Source of the DNA: Variovorax paradoxus NBRC 15149
GTDB lineage: Bacteria > Pseudomonadota > Gammaproteobacteria > Burkholderiales > Burkholderiaceae_C
DNA length: 64,000 bases
Direction: 5' to 3'
Assembly: GCF_001591365.1 (NCBI RefSeq)
Contig: NZ_BCUT01000002.1
Coordinates: forward strand, 186,001-250,000
Positions 54,797 to 63,950 of this stretch are shown here, piece after piece. Under the pieces are notes generated by a model. The model had not been told where the DNA came from. It saw only the letters and a program-made list of their open reading frames with translations, and ran no database searches. Numbering within the stretch: position 1 is the stretch's first letter; each line of letters starts with the position of its first letter. The position numbers and the translations under genes are program-made.

Positions 54797-55549
54797 ATGT
54801 CCTTGAATGACCAAGAACCGCCCGCACGGCGGCTCTTCCTGCGCCAGATCGGCGGCGCATCCAGCGTCGCCGCACTCGCGGCGCCCGCACTGCTCGGTGG
54901 CCTCGCCAGCCCGCTCGCTTCGGCGCAGCAGGGCAGCGCAGCCCGCCCCACCGACGACGCCCACCCCTCGGGCTACCTGTCGCTGGGCCCACAGGAAGCC
55001 GCCTGCGTCGAGGCCCTCGTCAACGTGATGTGCCCAGCCGATGCGATGACACCGAACGGTGTCGACTGCGGCTTGCATCTCTACATCGATCGTCAGCTCG
55101 CTGGCGGCTGGGGGCGTGGCGACCAGCTCTATCGGCAGGGCCCCTGGCGCCCCGGCAAACCGCAGCACGGCTACCAGTCGCCCCTCACCCCCGAGCAGCA
55201 CTTCAAGGCCGGCCTCGCGGTGCTGCGTCGCGAGGCCCGGCAACGCACGGGCAAGGCCGTCGAGCAGCTCGAGGCCGGCCCGCTCGACGCCCTGCTGCAG
55301 GAGGTCGCAGCTGGCCAGATGGACGACGAGCGCTTTGCGCTCGGCGCATGGTTCAACGACTTCTTCTATCCGCTGTTCGTCCAGGCCTGCTTTGCCGACC
55401 CGATGTACGGAGGCAACCGCGACAAGACTTTCTGGCGCGCCGTGGGCTTCCCCGGCCTGCCCGCTTTTCACGGACGCAACGTGGTCCAGTTCCGCGGCCT
55501 GCCCTTCCCCGGCGCAGCCAAGCCGCAATCGATCGAGGACTTCAGCTGA
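54797..55549 (+). CDS. Gluconate 2-dehydrogenase subunit 3-like protein (Tat-exported small subunit)
   Basis: The 250-residue protein starts at ATG 54797. The twin-arginine signal is ARRLFLRQIGGASSVAALAA. The mature part (EALVNVMCPADAMTPNGVDCGLHLYIDRQLAGGWG ... FKAGLAVLRREA ... WFNDFFYPLFVQACFADPMYGG) matches the gamma subunit of membrane-linked FAD sugar/alcohol dehydrogenases. That subunit carries the folded flavoprotein, which lacks its own signal, across the membrane. The flavoprotein gene follows 13 bases later. Confidence 0.9.
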   Translation: MSLNDQEPPARRLFLRQIGGASSVAALAAPALLGGLASPLASAQQGSAARPTDDAHPSGYLSLGPQEAACVEALVNVMCPADAMTPNGVDCGLHLYIDRQLAGGWGRGDQLYRQGPWRPGKPQHGYQSPLTPEQHFKAGLAVLRREARQRTGKAVEQLEAGPLDALLQEVAAGQMDDERFALGAWFNDFFYPLFVQACFADPMYGGNRDKTFWRAVGFPGLPAFHGRNVVQFRGLPFPGAAKPQSIEDFS

Positions 55550-55562
55550 AGGCCCCACACCC

Positions 55563-57323
55563 ATGACTCACAAACTTCCCAAACGCGCCGTCGTCTTCGT
55601 CGGCGGAGGCCTCACCGCGGGCCTGGCGGCGCGGCAGATGATGGACTCCGGCATCGACGTGCTGGTGCTCGAGCGCGGCGGCGATCTCGCGGGCAGCGCA
55701 GCCGCCACACTGCCCAACCAGCGCGACGAATTGCGTTGGGGCGTGCGCAACGGCCTGGTGCAGAACTGGGCCAACGAAACCTACACCCTGCGCCACGCCA
55801 CCAGCGAGAGCGCGTTGCCCGTGCGCCGCATGGAAGCCTTCCTCCCGGGCGAAGGCATGGGCGGTGCGGCGAACCACTGGAACGGCCAGACCTGGCGTTG
55901 GGCCGAGTACGACCCGGCCCTGCGCACCCGCCTCGAGTCCCGCTACGGCAAAGCCGCGATTCCGCGCGAGATGATGGTGCAAGACTGGGGCATCAGCTAC
56001 GCCGAGATGGAGCCCTACCACGACCTGTTCGAGCAGCTCTTCGGCATCGCGGGGCAGGCCGGCAATGTGGGCGGACGGCTGATCGACGGCGGCAACCCTT
56101 TCGAGGCGCCCCGGCAACGCGACTTTCCGCAGCCGCCGCTCGAGATCCTCGAGTCGGGCCGCATCTTCAAGGCCGCCGCGCAAAGCCTTGGCTACAAGCC
56201 GTTCCCGCTGCCCGCGGCCAACTCACCGCGCGCCTACACCAACCCCGATGGCGCAAGCCTTGCGCCATGCCAGTACTGCGGCCACTGCGAGCGCTTTTTC
56301 TGCGAAGCCAACGCCAAGGCCAGTCCGGCGGTGTTGCTGTACCCCTTGCTGCGGAAACAGCGCAATTTCGAGATCCGGCTCCATTCGCAGGTGACCGGCC
56401 TCGTCTACGACAAGCACGCCAGGCGCGTGACGGCCGTGCAGTTCATCGATCTGCAGACCGCGCAAATGTACGAGCAGCCGGCCGATGTCGTCGTGCTGTC
56501 GGGCTTCACCATGACCAACACCAAGCTGCTGCTCACGAGCGGCATCGGGCGCCCCTACGACCCGAAGACGGGCGAGGGCGTGGTCGGCAAGAACTTCTGC
56601 TACCAAGTGATGTCGTCGGTGCCGGTGTTCTTCAAGGACCGCTTCATCAATCCGTTCATGGCCTCGGGCGCCTCGCAGATGGTGGTGGACGAGTTCAACG
56701 GCGACAACTTCGACCATGCCGGGCTCGGCTTCTTCGGCGGTGGCTACATCTACTCGAACGTGACGAACGGGCGCCCCATCAATGCCCGGCTCCATCCGGC
56801 CGGAACGCCGCGCTGGGGATCGGCCTGGAAGCAGGCCAACGCCGACTGGTACGCGCACGCCTTCAACGTCGCGGTGCACGGCAGCAACTACCCGCACAGC
56901 CGGAACTACCTCGATCTCGACCCGACGTACCGCGACGCCTATGGCTCGCCGCTGTTGCGCATGACCTTCAACTTCCACGAGAACGACCATCGCATGAGCG
57001 AATACGTCACGAACAAGGCCGCCGGCATCGCGCGCGCCATGGGTGCCACGACGGTCGGCGCTGCGCAACCCCGGCGCGGCGACTTCGACGCACGGCAGTA
57101 CCAGACGACGCACACCACCGGCGGCACCGTCATGGGCGCGGACCCGTCGACGAGCGTGGTCTCGCCCCACCTGCAGCACTGGGACGCGCAGAACCTCTTC
57201 GTGGTCGGCGCATCCGTGTACGCGCACAACGCGGGCTACAACCCGACCGGTCCGCTCGCGGCACTGGCGCTGCGCCTGGGCGACGACCTGGTGCGCTACG
57301 CCAGGCAACCGCGCATGCTTTGA
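55563..57323 (+). CDS. GMC-family FAD dehydrogenase, catalytic subunit
   Basis: The flavoprotein has about 586 residues. The N-terminal FAD motif is VVFVGGGLTAGLAARQMMDS and no signal peptide is present, so it should leave the cell interior bound to the Tat subunit. GEGMGGAANHWNGQTWRW follows. A cysteine group CQYCGHCERFFC (Cys236, 239, 242, 247) is like the Fe-S-linked cysteines of bacterial FAD glucose dehydrogenase catalytic subunits. The C-terminal THTTGGTVMGADPSTSVV and SVYAHNAGYNPTGPLAALA carry the catalytic His/Asn pair. It should oxidise a sugar, polyol or alcohol in the periplasm and pass electrons to the cytochrome encoded next. The substrate is unknown. Confidence 0.9.
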   Translation: MTHKLPKRAVVFVGGGLTAGLAARQMMDSGIDVLVLERGGDLAGSAAATLPNQRDELRWGVRNGLVQNWANETYTLRHATSESALPVRRMEAFLPGEGMGGAANHWNGQTWRWAEYDPALRTRLESRYGKAAIPREMMVQDWGISYAEMEPYHDLFEQLFGIAGQAGNVGGRLIDGGNPFEAPRQRDFPQPPLEILESGRIFKAAAQSLGYKPFPLPAANSPRAYTNPDGASLAPCQYCGHCERFFCEANAKASPAVLLYPLLRKQRNFEIRLHSQVTGLVYDKHARRVTAVQFIDLQTAQMYEQPADVVVLSGFTMTNTKLLLTSGIGRPYDPKTGEGVVGKNFCYQVMSSVPVFFKDRFINPFMASGASQMVVDEFNGDNFDHAGLGFFGGGYIYSNVTNGRPINARLHPAGTPRWGSAWKQANADWYAHAFNVAVHGSNYPHSRNYLDLDPTYRDAYGSPLLRMTFNFHENDHRMSEYVTNKAAGIARAMGATTVGAAQPRRGDFDARQYQTTHTTGGTVMGADPSTSVVSPHLQHWDAQNLFVVGASVYAHNAGYNPTGPLAALALRLGDDLVRYARQPRML

Positions 57324-57334
57324 GAGGGCCCGAC

Positions 57335-57691
57335 ATGCGAACACGCCTTCTTGCCGCTTGCGCCGCGGCTTTCTTGAACATGGCGCATGGCCAATCGGCC
57401 GTGCCACCGCCCAAGACCTGGACGACATGCGCGGCATGCCACGCGGCGCAAGGCGCAGCCGCCATCGGGCCGCCGCTTGCGGGCGTGGTGGGCCGAAAGG
57501 CCGGCTCGTCGCCGGGGTTCGGCTACAGCCGAGCCATGAAGAACGCACAGCTCACCTGGGACGACAAATCGCTGGCGGCCTTCCTGAGCGATCCGCAGCA
57601 AGCCGTGCCGGGCAACAGGATGCCCTTCGCGGGGGTTCCCGATCCTGGTGAAGTTGCGGAACTCGTCAAGTACCTGAAGACGCTGCGATAA
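57335..57691 (+). CDS. Monoheme class I cytochrome c
   Basis: This is a 118-residue protein with a signal peptide (LLAACAAAFLNMAHGQ), a heme-binding CAACH, GPPLAGVVGRKAGS and the distal Met ligand in NRMPFAG. It starts 11 bases after the GMC gene stop and is plainly the electron acceptor of the dehydrogenase. Classical sugar dehydrogenases of this type use a three-heme subunit; here there is only one heme, so a further carrier must reach the oxidase. Confidence 0.92.
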   Translation: MRTRLLAACAAAFLNMAHGQSAVPPPKTWTTCAACHAAQGAAAIGPPLAGVVGRKAGSSPGFGYSRAMKNAQLTWDDKSLAAFLSDPQQAVPGNRMPFAGVPDPGEVAELVKYLKTLR

Positions 57692-57911
57692 CGGGTCGCC
57701 ACTGGTGGCTTCGGGCGGCTGCGTGCCCCGATGACTTATGGACTGCAGGGACTAGCGCCCGATGCCGCGCAATGCCGAGCTACGATCTCGGCCAGAAACT
57801 CAAGTCTCAACGCATGGAAACCGTCCACCCGATCCGCCTGCCCGGTCAACAACCTTGCGCCGCCCGTGCCCAGCTCCCGGCGACGTGAGACGGCCGGTAC
57901 GCAGACTCATC

Positions 57912-60641
57912 ATGCAAGCGCAGTCGGAGGAGCCATCTGACCTGGCGTCGGCCGAAGTCCGGTGGTACTTCGGCGTGTTCGTTGTCTGGGAGGCGCAGCG
58001 CCGGTTCGAGCGCTCCGGCGAGCCCGTGCGGCTGGGGCCACGCTCTTTCGATCTGCTGCTGCAGCTGATCAAGCGGGCCGGCGAATTCGTGGGCAAGGAT
58101 GACCTGCTCGCGACGGTCTGGGGTGGCGTCGTCGTCGAAGAGGCCAGCGTGCGCGTCCATATGTCCACGCTTCGCAAGGCGCTGGGCGAGCCCGGCGAGA
58201 GCGACGAATGCAAGGAGTGGATCTCCAATGTTCCGCTGCGCGGCTATCGCTTCAATGGACGTGTTCGGCGCGAGGCGCCCGGCATCCCGGCCAGGCCCGC
58301 AGCCCCGCTGGCCGACCCCGGTTTCACCCCACTGCCGGTTCGGCTGACCGAACTCGTCGGCCGCGAAGCCGATGTGGCGAGCGTTCTCGAAGCGCTCGAT
58401 ACCCACCGGCTGGTCACGATCGTGGGCACGGGTGGCATCGGCAAGACCCGTCTCGCGATCCACGCCGCGGAGAGCCATCAGCACAGGCACGGCGCGGAGA
58501 TCGCCTTTGTCGATCTGTCGTCGCTGATCTCCCAGGACCACGTGCTCGGCACCCTGGCGCGCGCCGTGGGGGTGCCCGCCGACCTGCCCGACATCGTCGG
58601 CGCCATCACGCAACGCCTGATGGCGCGCGCTGTGCTCCTGTTGATCGACAACTGCGAGCATGTGGTGGACTCCCTGGCGCTGCCGATCGCCGGCTTGCTT
58701 TCCGTGCTGCCCGGCCTGCGCATCCTGGCGACGAGCCGCGAGGCGCTGCGCGTGACGGGCGAGTACGTCTTTCGGCTGCCGGCGCTCGCAATTCCGGACG
58801 CCGAGCAGATCTCGCTCACGCAGGCGCTGCACTGGCCCTCCGTGGAATTGCTCGTCGAGCGCGCCAAGGCCGCGGGTGCGGGTGCGTTCGATGAATCGCA
58901 TGGCCCCCTGCTGGCCCAGATCACCAGGCAGGTCGACGGCATCCCTCTGGCCATCGAACTGGTGGCCGCGCGCCTGGGCGTGCAGCCGGTCGTCGATCTG
59001 GCGCGCAGGCTGGACGACCACATGCGCCTCTATGCCTTCAGCCGCGCCGCGCTCGCACGGCACCGAACGCTCGCCGCGGCGCTCGACTGGAGCATCGCGC
59101 TTCTGAGCGATACAGAGCTGCGGCTCTTTCGCTGGTTGTCGGTGTTTCGGGGGCGCTTCGATGTGGAAGCCGCGCTAGGCGTGAGCGCCGGCGGCATGGA
59201 CGCCGAGGTGGCATTCGACGCACTGATCTCGCTGGTCAACAAGTCGCTTGTCTTCTTCGACAGCAACGACGCTGTCGCGCCCTACAAGCTTCTGGACACG
59301 ACGCGAAGCTATGCAGCTGCGCTTCTCGCCCAGAGCGATGAACGGCCGGCATTGCTGCGGCGCCATGCGGTCCTCATGCGCGATCTCATGAAGGCAGCGG
59401 CGGCGGAACTCTCCGACCTGACCGAGCAGGCCTGGGCCGGCCGTTATGCACACCGCCTGGACGACGTGCGCTTTGCGCTCGAAGTCTGCCTGACGCAGCA
59501 GCCCGACGCGAAGATGGCCGCCTCGCTGGTGACGGCTTCCGCGCCGTTGTGGTTTCACCTGGCCCAGGTCGTCGAATATCGCGACCGGGTCTCCGCGGCG
59601 CTGGCGCTGGTTGATCGTCAACCCACGCGCGACACGGAAACGGCGACCTGGCTGAACACCGCGCTGGTCAGCGCCCTGCTCCACACCGGCAGGTCCACAC
59701 CCGAGTTGGGTGCCGCCGCAGACCAGGCCCTGGCCGGCGCGCTTGCCGTCAAGATCCCCGTACTGGAACTGCAAGCCCGTTGGGGGCGGTGCACGCACGA
59801 CATGTTCCGCGGCGAGTATTCGGCGGCGCTGGACCAGGCGCACACGCTGATGGCGGCAGCGCGATCCTGGTCCGACCCCGCCGCACTCAATCTCGCGCAC
59901 CGCGTGATGGCGATGGCCAACCACTTTTGCGGCCACTTCGATGTGGCGAGGATGCACAGCGAAGCTTCCGTGCGCGTTGGTGGCGGCCTCGGCCATGCCC
60001 GGGCCAACATGGTGGGGGTCAACGCCATCGTTGCGGCGAAAGCCATGCTGAGCCGAACCCTCTGGGTGCAAGGGGAAACGGCCCGGGCCCTGGAAGAAGC
60101 CAGCGACGCGGTGGACCGAGCGCAAGCGGCCGGAAAATCCGTCTCCCTGTGTTCCGCGCTGTATGGTGCCTGCCCGGTCGCGCTGTGGGCCGGCGAACTC
60201 GAGCTTGCCGCCCAATGGATTCACTTGATGACGGACGAAGCGCGGCGCAAGGGCCTGGTGGGCTGGCTGCGCTATGCCGAGTGGTTCTCCCAGGGCCTGC
60301 AGTTGGGCATCGCGCCGGACCGGGATCTTTACGTGCGTGAAGTGGCCGGCCAGCTCGCGACCTATGACGCACCCCACAGGGAGATGCTCGCGACCTTCTG
60401 CATCGACTGGGTCGACGACGAGATGATCGAGCGCGTCTCGCGCGGAGAGAGTCCTTGGGTCGCCGCCGAGGTCTGGCGCGCTGCCGGCTGGCGCGCGGAG
60501 CAGAACGCTGCACCCGACGAGGCGGACGCTTTCTACCTCCGGGCAACGGAAACTGCGAGGCAACAAGGCGCCGTCGCCTGGGAAAAGCGCGCCGCACTGG
60601 CACGGGTCCGCCGGCCCGGCGCACGGCCGGTTCATCGCTGA
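57912..60641 (+). CDS. Winged-helix/STAND-ATPase transcriptional regulator
   Basis: The protein has about 909 residues from ATG 57912. An OmpR/PhoB-type winged helix (about 15-118; LGPRSFDLLLQLIKRAGEFV ... VEEASVRVHMSTLRKAL ... PLRGYRFNG) is fused to a STAND ATPase with P-loop VGTGGIGKTRL (171-181), LLLIDNCEHV and ILATSREALRV, then a long helical TPR-like half. The design suits ligand-controlled, ATP-dependent gene activation. It follows the GMC/cytochrome operon in the same direction. It meets the paralogue at 60632 tail to tail with a ten-base overlap. Confidence 0.87.
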   Translation: MQAQSEEPSDLASAEVRWYFGVFVVWEAQRRFERSGEPVRLGPRSFDLLLQLIKRAGEFVGKDDLLATVWGGVVVEEASVRVHMSTLRKALGEPGESDECKEWISNVPLRGYRFNGRVRREAPGIPARPAAPLADPGFTPLPVRLTELVGREADVASVLEALDTHRLVTIVGTGGIGKTRLAIHAAESHQHRHGAEIAFVDLSSLISQDHVLGTLARAVGVPADLPDIVGAITQRLMARAVLLLIDNCEHVVDSLALPIAGLLSVLPGLRILATSREALRVTGEYVFRLPALAIPDAEQISLTQALHWPSVELLVERAKAAGAGAFDESHGPLLAQITRQVDGIPLAIELVAARLGVQPVVDLARRLDDHMRLYAFSRAALARHRTLAAALDWSIALLSDTELRLFRWLSVFRGRFDVEAALGVSAGGMDAEVAFDALISLVNKSLVFFDSNDAVAPYKLLDTTRSYAAALLAQSDERPALLRRHAVLMRDLMKAAAAELSDLTEQAWAGRYAHRLDDVRFALEVCLTQQPDAKMAASLVTASAPLWFHLAQVVEYRDRVSAALALVDRQPTRDTETATWLNTALVSALLHTGRSTPELGAAADQALAGALAVKIPVLELQARWGRCTHDMFRGEYSAALDQAHTLMAAARSWSDPAALNLAHRVMAMANHFCGHFDVARMHSEASVRVGGGLGHARANMVGVNAIVAAKAMLSRTLWVQGETARALEEASDAVDRAQAAGKSVSLCSALYGACPVALWAGELELAAQWIHLMTDEARRKGLVGWLRYAEWFSQGLQLGIAPDRDLYVREVAGQLATYDAPHREMLATFCIDWVDDEMIERVSRGESPWVAAEVWRAAGWRAEQNAAPDEADAFYLRATETARQQGAVAWEKRAALARVRRPGARPVHR

Positions 60642-63337
60642 GCTGCCCCGGCGCGCAGTTCCTCCAGCGCACCCGCTGCACGCAGTTCCCAGGCGAGTGC
60701 GCCTTGCGAGCGCGCAAGGGCGTGGGCCTGCAGATAAAGCGCCTCGGCTTCGGCATCGTCGCCCCGCAGCTCCTTGCGCCGCCCGGCAGCGCGGCAAACC
60801 TCGGCGGCACTCCACTGCCCTTCGCCCCGCGTCGCGCGAGCAACCAGGTCATCATCCACCCACTGGTCGCAGAACGTGACCATCATCTCCCTGCGGGGCT
60901 CGTCCATGGCCAGGACCTTTGCCGCGACGGCGTCGATGTGCGCGCCGGCGTCGTCGACCTCGCCGATCTTCATGGCGTCGTCGTAGCAAAGCGCCCAGTC
61001 ATGCCAGTAGGCGAAGCCCTTGGACCGGGTCTGCTGCAGCATCGTGTCGATCCAGGCGCGGGCCGCCCGTTGTTCGAGGGCCCATATGGCCATCGGACAG
61101 ATCCAGAAGAGGGCAACGCATAGCGACAGCGTGTGTCCCAGCGCCTCAGCCTCCTCCATGCACCGGATGGCGGTGGCCATGGCAAGACGGCTCTCGCCCT
61201 GGATCCACAGCGTCCTGGCAAGAATGGCCATTGCGGTGGTGCGCGCGTCGGGCTGGAACGCGTTGGCATGGTTGCGCCGGGTCGCGTCGTCCACGTCCGC
61301 CGCTGCTTCGGCCTGCACCCTGGCCTCGGCGAACGCGCCGCAGAAGTGATTGGCGAGCGCCAGCATCCGGTGCGACAGGTTGCGCGTCACGGCGTTGGTC
61401 GAGTGGCTCGCAAACTCTCTCAGGATCTCGGCATGCCGCAACGCCGGTGTGTACGCGCCGCGCGTGATGTTCAGCGCGCAAAGGCCCCACCGAGCCTGGA
61501 ATTCGAGTGTCTTCACCTTCAGTTCCAATGCGCAATCCAGCGCCCGCTCGCACGCCTGTGTCATCTCCGGCACCGTGCCGCCGGTGTGCCACAAGGCGTT
61601 GTAGAGCGCGATCTCCAGCCGTCCGGCCGTCAGGCGGTCGGGTACCTTCAGCACATCGACATGGTCCAGCGCCGCGCGAACGCGATCCCGGTATTCGCTG
61701 ACCTCGGACAAGCGGAACCAGAGCGGCGCCGATGCGACGGTGAGCGCGCCCGCGATCGTCATGTCGTCGTGGTGGCCGATGCAGGCATCCAGAGCTGCAC
61801 GAACGTCGTCCAGGCAGCCGCGGTAGCGCTGGGTCCAGGCATCGGCGTCCAGCAAAGCGAGGTCCGCGGTGGCAAGGCCCATGAGGTCCAGCATGAAAAG
61901 GGCATGGCTTTTCGATACCGCGTCTCGCTCGCCCGCCCGCACGAGCAGAGCATGCGCATAGCTGCGGGTGGTGTCGAGCAGGCGGTAGGGCGAGTCCGCG
62001 GCCTGGTCGGTGTCGTACACGACGAGCGACTTGCTGGCCAGGCTCAGCAACGCGTCGGACGCCACGTCGGGGTCCAGCGCACTGGCTGCCACGCTCAGCG
62101 CCGCTGCGACGCCGAAGTAGGCGCGGAACACCGACAACCTGCGAAACAGAAGCAGCTCGGCGGCGCCCAGCAGGCCAATGCTCCAGTCCAGCGTCGCAGC
62201 CAGCGTGCGTTGTCTTGCCAGCGCAGCCCGCCTGGCCGTCGAATGCAGGCGCATGTGATCGTCGAGCCTGAATGCCAGCTCGCTCACGGGCTGGGCCCCC
62301 AGGCGGGCCGCGACCAGCTCGATCGCCAGCGGGATTCCGTCCACCTGTTGGCAGATCCTGGTCAGCGGACCGCTGCTCGCGTCGTCGAATCCGCGGGCGC
62401 CCGCGGCCTGGGCTCTCTCGACGAGCAACTGCACCGCCGGCGAGCGCAACGCAAGCGCCAGGGAGCCGGGCTGGGACTGGTGGACCGCCAGGGGCGCCAG
62501 GCGAAAGACATGCTCGCCTCCCACGCGCAGCACCTCGCGGCTGGTTGCAAGAACCTGCAGCCCGGGCAACGCCGCCAGGAACCTGCCCAGGAGCGGCGAC
62601 AGCCTCTCGATGACATGCTCGCAGTTGTCCACGAGCAGCAGCATCGCCTGGCCTTCGAGGCGCTGGACGATGGCTTCCTCGATGTCCGGCACGCCGCCTC
62701 GCACGCCGATGGCGCGCGCCATCGTCGTCAGCACGTGGTCCTGCGATGTCAGGGGTGCGAGATCGACGAAACCAAGCTGGGCTTGCTGCCGTTCCCGGTA
62801 GCGTGCTGCGACGCAGATGGCAACGCTGGTCTTGCCCACGCCGCCGGGCCCCGCGACCGTGACGAGCCTGCTCGCCGCAAGCATGCCGAGCAGGCGCTCG
62901 ACCTCCACCTCGCGCCCCACGAGCTTGGCGAGGCGAGCGGGCAACGCTGCGGGAGCATCCCGCAGCGACGCATGAGCCACCTGCACGGCGATGGCGGACG
63001 GCAAGAACTCGCAGTGCACCCGCCCCAGGAAGCGATAGCCGCGCAGTGGGATGTTGGCAATCCATTCCAGGCACCCGTCCTGAGCTCCGGGTGGACCCAG
63101 GGCCTTGCGCAGGATCGACATATGGACTCGAACGCTCGCCTCTTCGACCACCGTGTCCGGCCAGACCGCCGCGAGGAGCTCGTCCTTGCTGATCACTTCG
63201 CCGGCGCGCTCCAAGAGTGCGACCAGCAGGCCGATGGCGCGCGATCCAAGCCGCACCGGCTGCCCGTCGCGCTCGAGCCTTGGCTCGGCCTCCCACAGCG
63301 CGAAGGCGCCGAAGCGCCACCGGCGAATCTCAGACAC
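60632..63337 (-). CDS. Winged-helix/STAND-ATPase transcriptional regulator (paralogue)
   Basis: The 901-residue protein has the same layout as the convergent gene at 57912: winged helix (about 5-108), P-loop VAGPGGVGKTSVA (161-173), LLLVDNCEHVIERL, ATSREVLRVGGEHVF, and a TPR-like C-terminal half. Blocks such as VVEEASVRVHMS-LRKALG and NIPLRGYRF are nearly the same in both. GTG 63337 overlaps the stop of the NarL-type gene by eight bases, so the two are co-translated. The pair probably arose by duplication with inversion. Confidence 0.87.
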   Translation of the reverse strand: MSEIRRWRFGAFALWEAEPRLERDGQPVRLGSRAIGLLVALLERAGEVISKDELLAAVWPDTVVEEASVRVHMSILRKALGPPGAQDGCLEWIANIPLRGYRFLGRVHCEFLPSAIAVQVAHASLRDAPAALPARLAKLVGREVEVERLLGMLAASRLVTVAGPGGVGKTSVAICVAARYRERQQAQLGFVDLAPLTSQDHVLTTMARAIGVRGGVPDIEEAIVQRLEGQAMLLLVDNCEHVIERLSPLLGRFLAALPGLQVLATSREVLRVGGEHVFRLAPLAVHQSQPGSLALALRSPAVQLLVERAQAAGARGFDDASSGPLTRICQQVDGIPLAIELVAARLGAQPVSELAFRLDDHMRLHSTARRAALARQRTLAATLDWSIGLLGAAELLLFRRLSVFRAYFGVAAALSVAASALDPDVASDALLSLASKSLVVYDTDQAADSPYRLLDTTRSYAHALLVRAGERDAVSKSHALFMLDLMGLATADLALLDADAWTQRYRGCLDDVRAALDACIGHHDDMTIAGALTVASAPLWFRLSEVSEYRDRVRAALDHVDVLKVPDRLTAGRLEIALYNALWHTGGTVPEMTQACERALDCALELKVKTLEFQARWGLCALNITRGAYTPALRHAEILREFASHSTNAVTRNLSHRMLALANHFCGAFAEARVQAEAAADVDDATRRNHANAFQPDARTTAMAILARTLWIQGESRLAMATAIRCMEEAEALGHTLSLCVALFWICPMAIWALEQRAARAWIDTMLQQTRSKGFAYWHDWALCYDDAMKIGEVDDAGAHIDAVAAKVLAMDEPRREMMVTFCDQWVDDDLVARATRGEGQWSAAEVCRAAGRRKELRGDDAEAEALYLQAHALARSQGALAWELRAAGALEELRAGAAQR

Positions 63338-63950
63338 GGACCAGCCCGCGCTGCGTCGCCTTGGCGGCGACTTGCGCCCTCGAGCCCACGTGCAGCTTCT
63401 CGCAGATCCGGGCGACGTGTGCCTTGACGGTATTGGCGGAAATGTCCAGCTCGCGGGCGATTCCCTTGTTGCAATCGCCTTTCACCAGGTAGCGCAGCAC
63501 GTCCTCCTCCCGGGCGGTGAAGCCCACGCACGGCTTGCCGTGCCTGATGAGCGCCTTCGTGCCCTTGCATAGATAGAGAGAGCCCCCCCGAGCCACGTGG
63601 CGAATGGCATCCATCAGCTCGGCCGGATCCGCGTCCTGGCGCACATAGCCGTGCGCCCCGCTGGCGATCGCCCGCATGACCTCCCCCTCCTTGTCCCGCC
63701 GCGTCAAGACGATGACGCGCGGCATGCGAAAGCCGCCTGCCACCCCCGGCTGATCCACTGCCGAAGCCGAAGCGAGCAGGTTCAGCGCGCAGGCATGGTC
63801 AGCCACGACCACATCCGCCATGCCCTCGCCGGGCTCGTTCTCCGCCTGCACCTGAAAACCCGGTTCCTCGCCGATGAGCGAGACGAGACCGGCCATGGCG
63901 AGCGGGTCGCCATGGCATACGCGCACGTACAGATCGAGGGAACCGGTCAT
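63330..63950 (-). CDS. NarL-type response regulator with degenerate receiver
   Basis: The 206-residue protein has a receiver-like domain and a LuxR helix-turn-helix (FTAREEDVLRYLVKGDCNKG ... ISANTVKAHVARICEKLHVG). The receiver keeps an Asp at the phospho-site (Asp51) and a Thr in VIVLTRRD. However, the acidic pair is reduced (HGDPLAMAGL) and the conserved Lys is Gln (GYVRQDADP, Gln105). Normal phosphotransfer is doubtful. It is translated together with the winged-helix/STAND regulator downstream. Confidence 0.85.
   Translation of the reverse strand: MTGSLDLYVRVCHGDPLAMAGLVSLIGEEPGFQVQAENEPGEGMADVVVADHACALNLLASASAVDQPGVAGGFRMPRVIVLTRRDKEGEVMRAIASGAHGYVRQDADPAELMDAIRHVARGGSLYLCKGTKALIRHGKPCVGFTAREEDVLRYLVKGDCNKGIARELDISANTVKAHVARICEKLHVGSRAQVAAKATQRGLVRV

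Noticed and set aside
61133..63427. 764-codon plus-strand frame opposite the STAND regulator.
   Set aside because: Shadow of a real gene; low-complexity Arg/Gln/His sequence and no recognisable domain.
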